Shown: one piece after another, positions 28,820-35,155 of the stretch
Layout: each line of letters opens with the position of its first letter
Position numbering within the stretch: position 1 is the first letter of the stretch
Assembly: GCA_002840355.1 (NCBI GenBank)
Contig: PHAL01000023.1
Span: 37,904-73,058, forward strand
Direction: 5' to 3'
Source of the DNA: Elusimicrobia bacterium HGW-Elusimicrobia-3
Lineage (GTDB): Bacteria > Elusimicrobiota > Elusimicrobia > Elusimicrobiales > UBA9959
Length of the DNA: 35,155 nucleotides
The notes under the pieces: model-generated
The model's database searches: none
Told to the model about the DNA's origin: nothing
What the model saw: only the letters and a program-made list of their open reading frames with translations
Program-made: the position numbers and the translations under genes

Positions 28820-31084
28820 ATGATCAAAAAATACTTCTGGCGTATCGCGGCGGCGGCCGGCCTGCTGGCCGCGGCTGCCGCCATGCTCACCGCCTATTTC
28901 GCCGAGCGCGGCCTGGCGCGGCTGGCGCCCGGCGGCCTGGGCGTGGCTTTCTCCACCCGCATCTATTCCGCCCCTCATGAATTGCGTTCCGGCGCCCCGG
29001 CCGACCTGCCCGGCCTGCTGGAGCGGCTGGCGCGCCTGGACTACCGCGAGGCGCAGGCCCCTGCCGCGCCCGGAGAATACGGCCGGACGGGCGCCTCCGT
29101 AGAGATAAACCTGCGCGGTTTCCGCACCCCGCTGGCGGCGCAGCCGCCGCTGGCCGCGGTGTTGACCGACCAGGGCGGCGCCTGGGAGATACGCGATTCC
29201 TCCGGCGGCGCGCCGGGCGCGGTGCTGCTGGAGCCGGAGCTGGCCGAAGAGCTGTCGGGCCCGCTGCGCGTGCGCCGCGACCCCGCCACCCTCGACGAGC
29301 TGCCCGTGGAGCTGCGCGACGCCGTGATAGCGGTGGAGGACAAGCGCTTCTACTCCCACTTCGGCCTGGACCTGCGCGCCACCGCGCGCTCGCTGCTCTA
29401 CACCCTCACCCGCCGCGGCCTCTGGGGCGGCAGCACCATCACCCAGCAGCTGGCCAAGAACCTGTTCCTCACGCCCCGGCGCACGCTGAAGCGCAAGGCG
29501 GCCGAGGCCGCGCTGGCCGTGTACCTGGAATTGCGCTTCACCAAGGACGAGATCCTGACGCTGTACCTGAACCATATCTACCTGGGCCAGGACGGGCCTT
29601 CGGGTGTGGCCGGCATGAAGGCCGCGGCCCGCTTCTATTTCGGCCGGGACCCGGCCGCGCTGACCCTGAGCCAGTGCGCCGCGCTGGCCGGCCTGATCCG
29701 TTCGCCTTACCTCTATAACCCCCGGCGCGACCCGGCCGCCGCGGAGCGCCGCCGCGACCATGTGCTCTCGCGCATGCGCGCCGAAGGTATGATAACCCCC
29801 GGGGAGCTGGCCGAGGCCGCCGCCGCGCCGCTGGCGCCGGTGACGCTCTCCGTCCGCCCCGACGACCGCGGCGCCGCCTACTACACCGCCGAGGTGGTGC
29901 GGCAGCTGCTGCAGCGCTACGACGAGGAAGAGCTCTTCCGCGGCGGCCTGTCGATATATACCGCCATGGACCCGAAATTGCAGGCGGCGGCCTCCCGCGC
30001 CGCGGCCGCCGGCCGCTACGAGGCCGCGGTGCTGGCGCTGGACCCCGCCGGCGGCGGCGTGCTGGCCATAGCCGGCGGGCGAGATTTCGCCAAGTCCCAG
30101 TTCAACCGGGCTACCCAGGCGCGGCGCCAGCCGGGCAGCGCTTTCAAACCTTTCGTCTACGGCGCGGCGCTGGAGGCCGGGTTTACGCCGGCCACGCTGC
30201 TGCAGGACGCCACCCGTACCTATCAAAACCCGGGCGGCGAGACCTGGGAGCCGCGCAACTACAACAACGTCTACGCCGGTACCGTCACCCTGCGCGTGGC
30301 GCTGGCGCGGTCGCTGAACCTGGCCACGCTGGACCTGGCCGGCCGGGTGGGCCCGGCCAAGATAACCGCTTATGCCCGGCGGCTGGGTATAGACAGCCCG
30401 CTGGAGAACAGCCTGGCCGTGGCGCTGGGCGCCTCCGAGGTGAGCCTGATCGAACTGACGGCCGCCTACGCCCCTTTCGCCAACGGCGGCATGCGCATCA
30501 CGCCGGTGATCGTTACGGCGGTGACCGACCAGCGCGGCCGCGTGCTGGAATACGCCGACCGCTCGCGCGTGCCGGTGATCACGCCGGCCCAGGCTTACCT
30601 GATGACCTCGCTGCTGGAGAGCGCGGTGACCGAAGGCACCGGCAGCGCGCTGGGCCGCTATTACGGCTGGATAGGCGCCGCCGCCGGCAAGACCGGCACC
30701 ACCAACAAGGGCCGGGACGCCTGGTTCGTGGGCTATACGCCGCGGCTGCTGGCCGGAGTGTGGACCGGAGACGATTCCAATAAAGCCGTGGGCGCCGTGG
30801 GCGCCGGGGACGCGGCCCCGCTGTGGACGGCCTTCATGCGCTCGGCCCTGGGCGGCGCGCAGCCCGATAAGTTCGAGCCGCCCCCCGAGGGCCTGGTGAC
30901 GGTAGAGGTGGACCCGATGAGCGGCCTGCTCGCCGTGGCCGGCTGCCCGGCGCGGCGCGAGGAGGTCTTCGCGGCCGGCACCGAACCCAGGGAGAAGTGC
31001 CGGCTGCACCCGCGCGGCATCGGCGGCTGGTTCAAGCGGTTTTTCGGGATAGGGAAAACTGATAAAAACGATAGGAAGGAATAA
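28820..31084 (+). CDS. bifunctional penicillin-binding protein, class A (PBP1B-like)
   Basis: A 754-residue peptidoglycan synthase. A membrane helix (about 9-28) leads to a small domain at about 45-105 (IYSAPHELRSG, EINLRGF) like the UB2H region of PBP1B. The GT51 glycosyltransferase domain has catalytic Glu173 (AVEDKRFYSHFGLD), GGSTITQQLAKNLFL and KAAEAALAVYLELRFTKDEIL. The transpeptidase domain has S440-x2-K443 (GSAFKP), S498-L-N500 and K624-T-G-T (KTGTTNKG). It polymerises and crosslinks the wall at the inner-membrane outer face. I chose the ATG at 28820; a TTG at 28811 in the same frame is possible. A basic Lys-rich tail ends the protein. Confidence 0.93.
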   Translation: MIKKYFWRIAAAAGLLAAAAAMLTAYFAERGLARLAPGGLGVAFSTRIYSAPHELRSGAPADLPGLLERLARLDYREAQAPAAPGEYGRTGASVEINLRGFRTPLAAQPPLAAVLTDQGGAWEIRDSSGGAPGAVLLEPELAEELSGPLRVRRDPATLDELPVELRDAVIAVEDKRFYSHFGLDLRATARSLLYTLTRRGLWGGSTITQQLAKNLFLTPRRTLKRKAAEAALAVYLELRFTKDEILTLYLNHIYLGQDGPSGVAGMKAAARFYFGRDPAALTLSQCAALAGLIRSPYLYNPRRDPAAAERRRDHVLSRMRAEGMITPGELAEAAAAPLAPVTLSVRPDDRGAAYYTAEVVRQLLQRYDEEELFRGGLSIYTAMDPKLQAAASRAAAAGRYEAAVLALDPAGGGVLAIAGGRDFAKSQFNRATQARRQPGSAFKPFVYGAALEAGFTPATLLQDATRTYQNPGGETWEPRNYNNVYAGTVTLRVALARSLNLATLDLAGRVGPAKITAYARRLGIDSPLENSLAVALGASEVSLIELTAAYAPFANGGMRITPVIVTAVTDQRGRVLEYADRSRVPVITPAQAYLMTSLLESAVTEGTGSALGRYYGWIGAAAGKTGTTNKGRDAWFVGYTPRLLAGVWTGDDSNKAVGAVGAGDAAPLWTAFMRSALGGAQPDKFEPPPEGLVTVEVDPMSGLLAVAGCPARREEVFAAGTEPREKCRLHPRGIGGWFKRFFGIGKTDKNDRKE

Positions 31085-31094
31085 AGGATACAAA

Positions 31095-31541
31095 ATGAAA
31101 AAACTAATAGTAGCTGCGTTCGTTCTGGCCCTGGCGCCGCTGTGCGCCTCGGCCGCGGGTAAATACGAGCTGGGCCTGATAGTGGGCGAGCCCACCGGCA
31201 TCAGCGGCAAGGCCAACCTGGCCGGCGGCGGCGCGGTGGCCGCGGCGCTGGCCTGGTCTTTCTCCGGAGAGGACAGGCTCACCCTGCACGCTGACCGCCT
31301 CTGGTACAAGCACGACGTCATCGCGGTCAGCGAGGGCCGGCTGCCCATGTACTACGGCATAGGCGGGCGCCTCAAGCTGGAGGATAAATCCAAAGCCGGC
31401 GTGCGCTTCCCGGTGGGCCTGCAGTACTTCTTCTCCGACGTGCGCTTCACCGCCTTCGGCGAGATCGTGCCGATACTCAACGTCGCGCCCGACACCGACG
31501 TGGACGTGGCCGTAGCCGTGGGCTTCAGGGTGATCTTCTAA
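31095..31541 (+). CDS. small outer-membrane beta-barrel protein
   Basis: A 148-residue exported protein with a signal peptide at residues 1-20 (KKLIVAAFVLALAPLCASA). About eight amphipathic strands follow (KYELGLIVGEPTGISGKANL, GGAVAAALAWSF, LTLHADRLWYK, VRFTAFGEIVPIL), and the C-terminus VAVGFRVIF ends in the terminal Phe typical of outer-membrane barrels. It resembles small eight-stranded barrels of unknown function. It starts 10 bases after the PBP stop with AAAGGAT upstream, so it may share the PBP transcript. A strong terminator follows. Confidence 0.82.
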   Translation: MKKLIVAAFVLALAPLCASAAGKYELGLIVGEPTGISGKANLAGGGAVAAALAWSFSGEDRLTLHADRLWYKHDVIAVSEGRLPMYYGIGGRLKLEDKSKAGVRFPVGLQYFFSDVRFTAFGEIVPILNVAPDTDVDVAVAVGFRVIF

Positions 31542-31567
31542 AGCCCTGCGGCAGCTGTAAAACAAGA

Positions 31568-31593
31568 AAGCTCCCATGTTGGGGAGCTTTTTT
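31568..31593 (+). terminator. rho-independent terminator
   Basis: A stem AAGCTCCC/GGGAGCTT (31568-31575, 31582-31589) with a 6-base loop and a T6 run. It ends the barrel-PBP-barrel transcript and lies just beyond the 3' end of the convergent tRNA-Asp. Confidence 0.9.
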
Positions 31594-31617
31594 GTTGCCA
31601 CCTTGCTGAGAAATCGG

Positions 31618-31696
31618 TGGCGGGGTCGACGGGATTCGAACCCGCGGTCTTCGCCTTGACAGGGCGACGTGTTAAACCAGGCTACACCACGACCCC
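31618..31696 (-). tRNA. tRNA-Asp (anticodon GTC), 3'-CCA encoded
   Basis: Acceptor arms GGGGTCG and CGACCCC pair fully, with discriminator G followed by an encoded CCA (31620-31618). The D arm is GTGT/ACAC with GG in its loop. The anticodon stem TCGCC/GGCGA closes the loop CTGTCAA (anticodon GTC). The T arm is GCGGG-TTCGAAT-CCCGT (closed by one G-T pair). The total is 79 bases with CCA; the D loop is slightly long. Confidence 0.97.
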
Positions 31697-31765
31697 GCGG
31701 TATTTGTATAGGATACTAAAAAATTAAATATTTTTCCACGAAATTCTGGCGCTGGCGTCGGGAGG

Positions 31766-31796
31766 GGAAAGAAAAGGCCCGGTCGCCCGGGCCTTT
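31766..31796 (-). terminator. rho-independent terminator of the OPT transporter gene
   Basis: A perfect 10-bp stem AAAGGCCCGG/CCGGGCCTTT (31773-31782, 31787-31796) with a 4-base loop. On the minus strand it is followed by TTTTCTTT. It lies 17 bases after the transporter stop. Confidence 0.88.
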
Positions 31797-31813
31797 CTTT
31801 TGACCGGCCGAGC

Positions 31814-33766
31814 TTAACGGCCCAGCAGCGCCCTGACCGGGCCCAGGAAGGCCGAGAACATGGCGCGCGCGTCGTACAGGGCCACGCCCACGCCCATCAG
31901 CGACTCGCCGGCTATGATGCCGGAGCTGACCGGGATGATGTACTTGTCGGCCGTGGCCGGGGCCTTCTTTTCGATGATCAGCGCTATCAGGCCGCCGAGG
32001 AACATCGACAGCGTGTAGGAGAAGCCGATCACCATCGACAGGCCCAGGCCCATCGCCGAGGGGATGTACTTCTTGCGCTTGGGGAAGACCAGCTCTATCA
32101 GCGGCACCACGATGCCGATGATGCCGCCCACCAGCATGCCCATGCGGGCCGCGGGGTGCAGCGACTCTATGCCGTTGGACAACAGCTTGGCCACGGCGGC
32201 CCAGACCTGCGCCGACGGGGCGGGCCACTGCTCGGTGCCCAGCACCGAGGCGTCGGGCACCAGCACGTAGAAGGCGGGCACCACCACCAGCGTGCCGGCG
32301 AAGATGCCGAGGAACTGCGCTATGAACTGCTGGCGCGGGTTGGCGCCCAGCAGGTAGCCGCTCTTGAGGTCGGTGAGCAGGTCCGCGGTGGAACCGGCGG
32401 CGCCGGCGGTGACCGAGGCGGTCATCAGGTTGGTGGTCATGTTGGTCGGGGCCAGCACGCCGAAGGTGAGCTGCGTGATCTTGCCCATCGCGCCCACGGG
32501 GGTGATGTCGGCTTCGCCGGTGGCGCGGGCCGCCACGATGGCCAGCAGGAAGGTGAGCGCCACGGCCACCAGGCCCATCCACCAGGTGGTCTGGAAGGCG
32601 TAGTGCAGCACCGACATACAGGCCAGGCCGGCCAGGGCCGTGCCGGTGACGAACCAGGAATTGGGCACTTCGATATGCGCCAGCGGGTCGGCGGCGCTGT
32701 CCTTGCGGTTGTGGAAGATGTTGGTAAGGCCGCCGAAGGCGCGCACCACGGTCTTCCACTGCAGGGCGAACATGACCAGGCTCGACGAGACCATGATGGA
32801 GGCGCCGGCCCAGACGCTCCACTTCAATATGGCGCTGAGGCCGATGCTGGTGGCGTCTATCGCGCCGAGCTGTATCATCCACGGCACCAGCACGAAGTAG
32901 TTGACGGCGGCGCCTATCATCAGCGACCAGGCCATCTTCCAGCCTATGATGGCGCCGGCGGCCACCATCAGGGCGCTCATGTCGAAGGAGATCGTCATTT
33001 TGCCGAGGGGGATGCCGTTGATGGAGCCCGGGAAGGGGATGGAGCCGGGGAACAGCGGCCCGCCTATGCCCTTGTCGCGGAAGAAGGCCACCAGGCCGCC
33101 GAACAGGCCCGCTATGCCCATGGCGCGCGCCTTGGCGGTGGCGTCGCCGCCCTTGGCGTGCAGGCTGCGCAGCGTCTCCGCCGCGGCTATGCCGCTGGGG
33201 AACTTGAGCTGCTCGATATTGATCATCTGGCGCTTCATCGGTATGGCTATGAAGACGCCGAGCGCGGCCAGCGACACGGTCCAGGCGGCCAGCACCTGCC
33301 AGCTCATGTGCGAGCCGGTGATCAGCAGGTAGGCGCAGATGGCCGACGTCATGGTGCCGCCGGTGGAGTAGCCGGCCGACGAGGCCGTGCTCTGCATGCA
33401 GTTGTTCTCCAGGATGGTCATGTCCTCCTTGAAGAGGAAGGGCATGGTGACGCGCAGGAATTTCCAGATGGCGAAGGAGAGTATGCACGACGTGATGGCC
33501 ACGCCCAGGCCCCAGCCGGTCTTGAGGCCGATGTAGAGGTTGGACAGCGACATGAAGCCGCCCAGGAAACCGCCCATAATGATGGCGCGCAGCGTCAGCT
33601 GCTTCACGCTGTCGCCCTGGTAGACTTCCCTGTACCACTTGAGCTCTATGTCCTCGGGGCCGCCGGAGGCTACGTGCGGATCTTTTTCGGGCTCCTCTAC
33701 GAGTTCAACTTCTTCCTCCGCCAGGGCTTCTTCCCGGGGGAGGTCGTCGCGTTTTTCGTCGGCCAT
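31814..33766 (-). CDS. OPT family oligopeptide/metal-complex transporter
   Basis: A 650-residue polytopic protein with a 45-residue acidic cytosolic N-terminus (EEALAEEEVELVEEPEKD) and about 14-16 membrane helices. Family segments include LTLRAIIMGGFLGGFMSLSNLYIGLKTGWGLGV (about 57-89), MQSTASSAGYSTGG, LKFPSGIAAAETLRSLH, and late SVTAGAAGSTADLLTDLKSGYLLGANPRQQF. Bacterial OPT proteins take up small peptides or metal-chelator complexes across the inner membrane by proton symport; the substrate cannot be assigned here. AAAGGAT precedes the ATG. It lies between tRNA-Val upstream and tRNA-Asp downstream on the same strand and has its own terminator. Confidence 0.95.
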   Translation of the reverse strand: MADEKRDDLPREEALAEEEVELVEEPEKDPHVASGGPEDIELKWYREVYQGDSVKQLTLRAIIMGGFLGGFMSLSNLYIGLKTGWGLGVAITSCILSFAIWKFLRVTMPFLFKEDMTILENNCMQSTASSAGYSTGGTMTSAICAYLLITGSHMSWQVLAAWTVSLAALGVFIAIPMKRQMINIEQLKFPSGIAAAETLRSLHAKGGDATAKARAMGIAGLFGGLVAFFRDKGIGGPLFPGSIPFPGSINGIPLGKMTISFDMSALMVAAGAIIGWKMAWSLMIGAAVNYFVLVPWMIQLGAIDATSIGLSAILKWSVWAGASIMVSSSLVMFALQWKTVVRAFGGLTNIFHNRKDSAADPLAHIEVPNSWFVTGTALAGLACMSVLHYAFQTTWWMGLVAVALTFLLAIVAARATGEADITPVGAMGKITQLTFGVLAPTNMTTNLMTASVTAGAAGSTADLLTDLKSGYLLGANPRQQFIAQFLGIFAGTLVVVPAFYVLVPDASVLGTEQWPAPSAQVWAAVAKLLSNGIESLHPAARMGMLVGGIIGIVVPLIELVFPKRKKYIPSAMGLGLSMVIGFSYTLSMFLGGLIALIIEKKAPATADKYIIPVSSGIIAGESLMGVGVALYDARAMFSAFLGPVRALLGR

Positions 33767-33795
33767 TGTGGTATCCTTTGATGTGGGGTGTAAAG

Positions 33796-33870
33796 TGGTG
33801 CGCGGTACAGGGCTCGAACCTGTGACATCCTCTGTGTAAGAGAGGCGCTCTACCGCTGAGCTAACCGCGC
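33796..33870 (-). tRNA. tRNA-Val (anticodon TAC), 3'-CCA encoded
   Basis: Acceptor arms GCGCGGT/ACCGCGC with discriminator A and encoded CCA (33798-33796). The D arm is GCTC/GAGC. The anticodon stem CCTCT/AGAGG closes the loop CTTACAC (anticodon TAC). The T arm is ACAGG-TTCGAGC-CCTGT. The total is 75 bases with CCA. The OPT transporter gene lies 29 bases downstream on the same strand. Confidence 0.97.
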
Positions 33871-33888
33871 GGTATTTCTGCGGAAACT

Positions 33889-33897
33889 ATTCTACAA
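33889..33897 (-). promoter_or_regulatory. -10 box TTGTAGAAT of tRNA-Val
   Basis: TTGTAGAAT on the minus strand, 18 bases upstream of the mature tRNA 5' end. It is the same pattern as at 1537, 13222 and 15005. Confidence 0.45.
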
Positions 33898-33902
33898 TTT
33901 TT

Positions 33903-33908
33903 TATAAT
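33903..33908 (+). promoter_or_regulatory. -10 box of the sigma-factor gene, probably leaderless
   Basis: A perfect TATAAT ending 8 bases before the ATG at 33917. No Shine-Dalgarno sequence lies between (GGTTATAT), so initiation is expected at or next to the start codon. Confidence 0.5.
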
Positions 33909-33916
33909 GGTTATAT

Positions 33917-34450
33917 ATGGACAAGAACGACTCGGAACTGGTTGAGAAGGCCAAGGCCGGCGACACCGCCAGCTTCGAGGCGCTGGTAAAGAAGTACCAG
34001 GACAAGATCTACGGCCTGGCCAACTATGTCTGCATGGGCCTCAAGTCCGAGGCCGACGACGTGTACCAGGAAACCTTCATCAACGCCTTCAAGAACATCT
34101 CCAAGTTCAAGGGTAATTCCGGCTTCGGCACCTGGTTGTACCGCATCGCGGCCAACAACTGCTGGATGAAGTACCGCAAGCGCAAGAGCGAGAAACTGGT
34201 GAGCATGGAGGACCTGACCGAGCTGAAGGACCTGACGCACGCCGATGAGGTGATCAAGCAGGAGCTGTCCTCCAGCGTGGCCAAAGCCCTCTCCAAACTT
34301 TCCGTGGATTACCGCCTCGCCATCACGCTGGCCGACATACAGGGCCTGACGATGGAGGAGGCCGCCCGGGTGCTCAAGATCACCGTGCCCGCCTTCAAAA
34401 CCCGCCTCTTCCGCGCCCGCCAGGCGCTCAAAAAAGAATACGTAGAATAA
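33917..34450 (+). CDS. ECF-type RNA polymerase sigma factor
   Basis: A 177-residue sigma70-family protein of ECF size. Region 2 (about 20-95) contains FEALVKKYQDKIYGLANYVC, EADDVYQETFINAFKNISKFKG and GFGTWLYRIAANNCWMKYRKR. Region 4 (about 117-175) contains LSKLSVDYRLAITLADIQGLTMEEAARVLKITVPAFKTRLFRARQALKK with its helix-turn-helix. Regions 1 and 3 are absent. It directs RNA polymerase to a specific promoter set. No anti-sigma gene is adjacent, so its control is not visible. Transcription starts divergently from tRNA-Val. Confidence 0.95.
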   Translation: MDKNDSELVEKAKAGDTASFEALVKKYQDKIYGLANYVCMGLKSEADDVYQETFINAFKNISKFKGNSGFGTWLYRIAANNCWMKYRKRKSEKLVSMEDLTELKDLTHADEVIKQELSSSVAKALSKLSVDYRLAITLADIQGLTMEEAARVLKITVPAFKTRLFRARQALKKEYVE

Positions 34451-34478
34451 CCAGGCACGCCCCTTTCGGTTCATGCCG

Positions 34479-34507
34479 CGGCGCCCGTAACGGGGCGCCG
34501 TTCTTAT
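34479..34507 (+). terminator. likely terminator of the sigma-factor gene (possibly bidirectional)
   Basis: A stem CGGCGCCC/GGGCGCCG (34479-34486, 34493-34500) is followed by TTCTTAT on the plus strand. The minus-strand flank is T-poor. It separates convergent genes. Confidence 0.65.
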
Positions 34508-35155
34508 TTACGCGGCGTAGGCCAGCAGGGCGAGGAGGAGGAACTGGGTGTCTATCAGGGTTTCGGCGGTGATGCGCTCCGGGATCTTGCCGAGGAAGAA
34601 GAAAAGCATCAGGCCCAGGTAGTAGAGCATGCCGGTGAGCAGGGCGGAGGCCAGGTCGGCCCGCCAGCCGGAGCCTTTGAGCGTCACCAGCACGGCGGCC
34701 AGCAGCAGGAAGATGGAGAACAGCGTGAAGTAGGTCAGCCGCGGGCCGGCCGCCTTGTAGAAATTCTCGCGGCCCACTATCATGTCGCTGTGCGCGTGGC
34801 TGACGCCGAACAGCACCGAGCGGGTGAACACCAGCAGGAAAGCGAAGAAGGCCGCCAGCTGGGTGGAATCGCTCAGCCCGCCCTTGTACCACAGCCCCGG
34901 CGCGTAGGCGCACATGAAGGCCCAGCCCAGGGCGGTGACCAGATCTTTGGAGGCGGGGAAATTGCCGAACTTTTCCAGGCCGAGCGGGAGCTTGTACGGG
35001 TAGAGCATGCCTACGCCCCAGAAGAAGGCGGCGGCCAGGAACACCTTCCAGCCCAGCGCGGCCGACAGGAAGATGGCCAGCGCGCCGCAGACCAGCGCGG
35101 TGAGCAAGGCAGTGAGCGCCAAGGCCCCGGTCGTCGCGCGCAAAACTGCCGCCAA
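34508..35155 (-). CDS. polytopic membrane protein, UbiA-like, 5' end cut by window edge
   Basis: The last 215 codons of a gene that runs in from beyond the right edge; the first visible codon is TTG and there is no internal reason to treat it as the start. Six or seven hydrophobic helices are visible. LYPYKLPLGLEKFGNFPASKDLVTALGWAF and VSHAHSDMIVGRENFYKAAG align in position with UbiA-family prenyltransferase motifs (compare the D-x-x-D-x-x-G-D second Asp motif), but the first Asp of that motif reads His, so catalysis is doubtful. The first Asp-rich motif would lie outside the window. ETLIDTQFLLLALLAY is UbiA-like too. It is a probable UbiA relative, with medium-low certainty. Confidence 0.6.
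   Translation of the reverse strand: MAAVLRATTGALALTALLTALVCGALAIFLSAALGWKVFLAAAFFWGVGMLYPYKLPLGLEKFGNFPASKDLVTALGWAFMCAYAPGLWYKGGLSDSTQLAAFFAFLLVFTRSVLFGVSHAHSDMIVGRENFYKAAGPRLTYFTLFSIFLLLAAVLVTLKGSGWRADLASALLTGMLYYLGLMLFFFLGKIPERITAETLIDTQFLLLALLAYAA

Noticed and set aside
28616-31348. Very long minus-strand open frame (910 codons) opposite the PBP gene
   Set aside because: It is a shadow of the plus-strand penicillin-binding protein and its neighbours. The composition is Gly/Ala/Arg/Gln/Val-rich without domain motifs, while the sense frame carries all PBP motifs.
32156-33781. Plus-strand open frame (541 codons) opposite the OPT transporter
   Set aside because: Antisense shadow. The minus-strand frame encodes a complete OPT protein, and this frame is Gly/His/Ala-rich with no domain.
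1-35155. CRISPR arrays, prophage, insertion sequences, riboswitches
   Set aside because: No regularly spaced direct repeats, no transposase, integrase or structural phage genes, and no recognised riboswitch aptamer in the short leaders.

Overview
This 35 kb window looks like chromosomal DNA from a GC-rich diderm (Gram-negative-type) bacterium. It encodes signal-peptide proteins, lipoproteins with a lipobox, three predicted outer-membrane beta-barrels, a bifunctional penicillin-binding protein with a 1B-like layout, and two tRNAs with encoded 3'-CCA. Despite the high GC content, ATA is common as an Ile codon (in dinB, by hand: 7 ATA, 10 ATC, 1 ATT). Gene style and content suggest a high-GC Elusimicrobiota-like metagenomic genome. 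That placement is a guess from general familiarity, not proven by any gene here. No phage, insertion sequence, integrase or CRISPR array was seen.

Layout. 1-1525: two minus-strand hypothetical genes. 1553-4799: radC and tex, flanked by two copies of a small CTATCGAGGC palindrome. 4863-6983: a tandem pair of paralogous secreted proteins that may be lipid-binding. 7007-8692: a PAS protein, a 119-bp imperfect palindrome, and a TPR plus CsgG-like lipoprotein operon. 8732-10412: a glyoxalase, a 28-residue membrane ORF and dinB. 10442-13162: a thioesterase, a DEDDh exonuclease, a lytic transglycosylase and a second CsgG-domain protein. 13222-16502: htpX, an uncharacterised membrane protein, an SRAP/YedK protein and a sirtuin.

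16535-23379 is the most system-like part. A plus-strand run encodes a TPR/outer-membrane barrel, a GH18-like TIM barrel and undecaprenol/diacylglycerol kinase. It meets, tail to tail and with overlapping ends, a minus-strand run encoding a CheY-like regulator, a HEAT-repeat membrane protein, a processive family-2 glycosyltransferase and a membrane-anchored tandem dual-specificity-type phosphatase. Together these resemble a rearranged exopolysaccharide synthesis and export locus of the PgaABC kind. 23432-25855 holds a lipoprotein cyclophilin divergent from a tight OsmC, heme-type ferric-reductase-like membrane protein and lipoprotein MsrA operon, which suggests an extracytoplasmic methionine sulfoxide repair module.

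25883-35155 holds a REC-histidine kinase, a cyclic-nucleotide-binding protein, a YtxH-like protein, an outer-membrane barrel, the PBP1B-like enzyme, a second small barrel, tRNA-Asp, an OPT-family transporter, tRNA-Val, an ECF sigma factor and a truncated polytopic membrane protein resembling UbiA. Genes are densely packed: there is no gene-free stretch over 300 bases, many starts overlap the previous stop by 1-4 bases, and several promoters sit so close to the start codon that the mRNA would be leaderless or nearly so.
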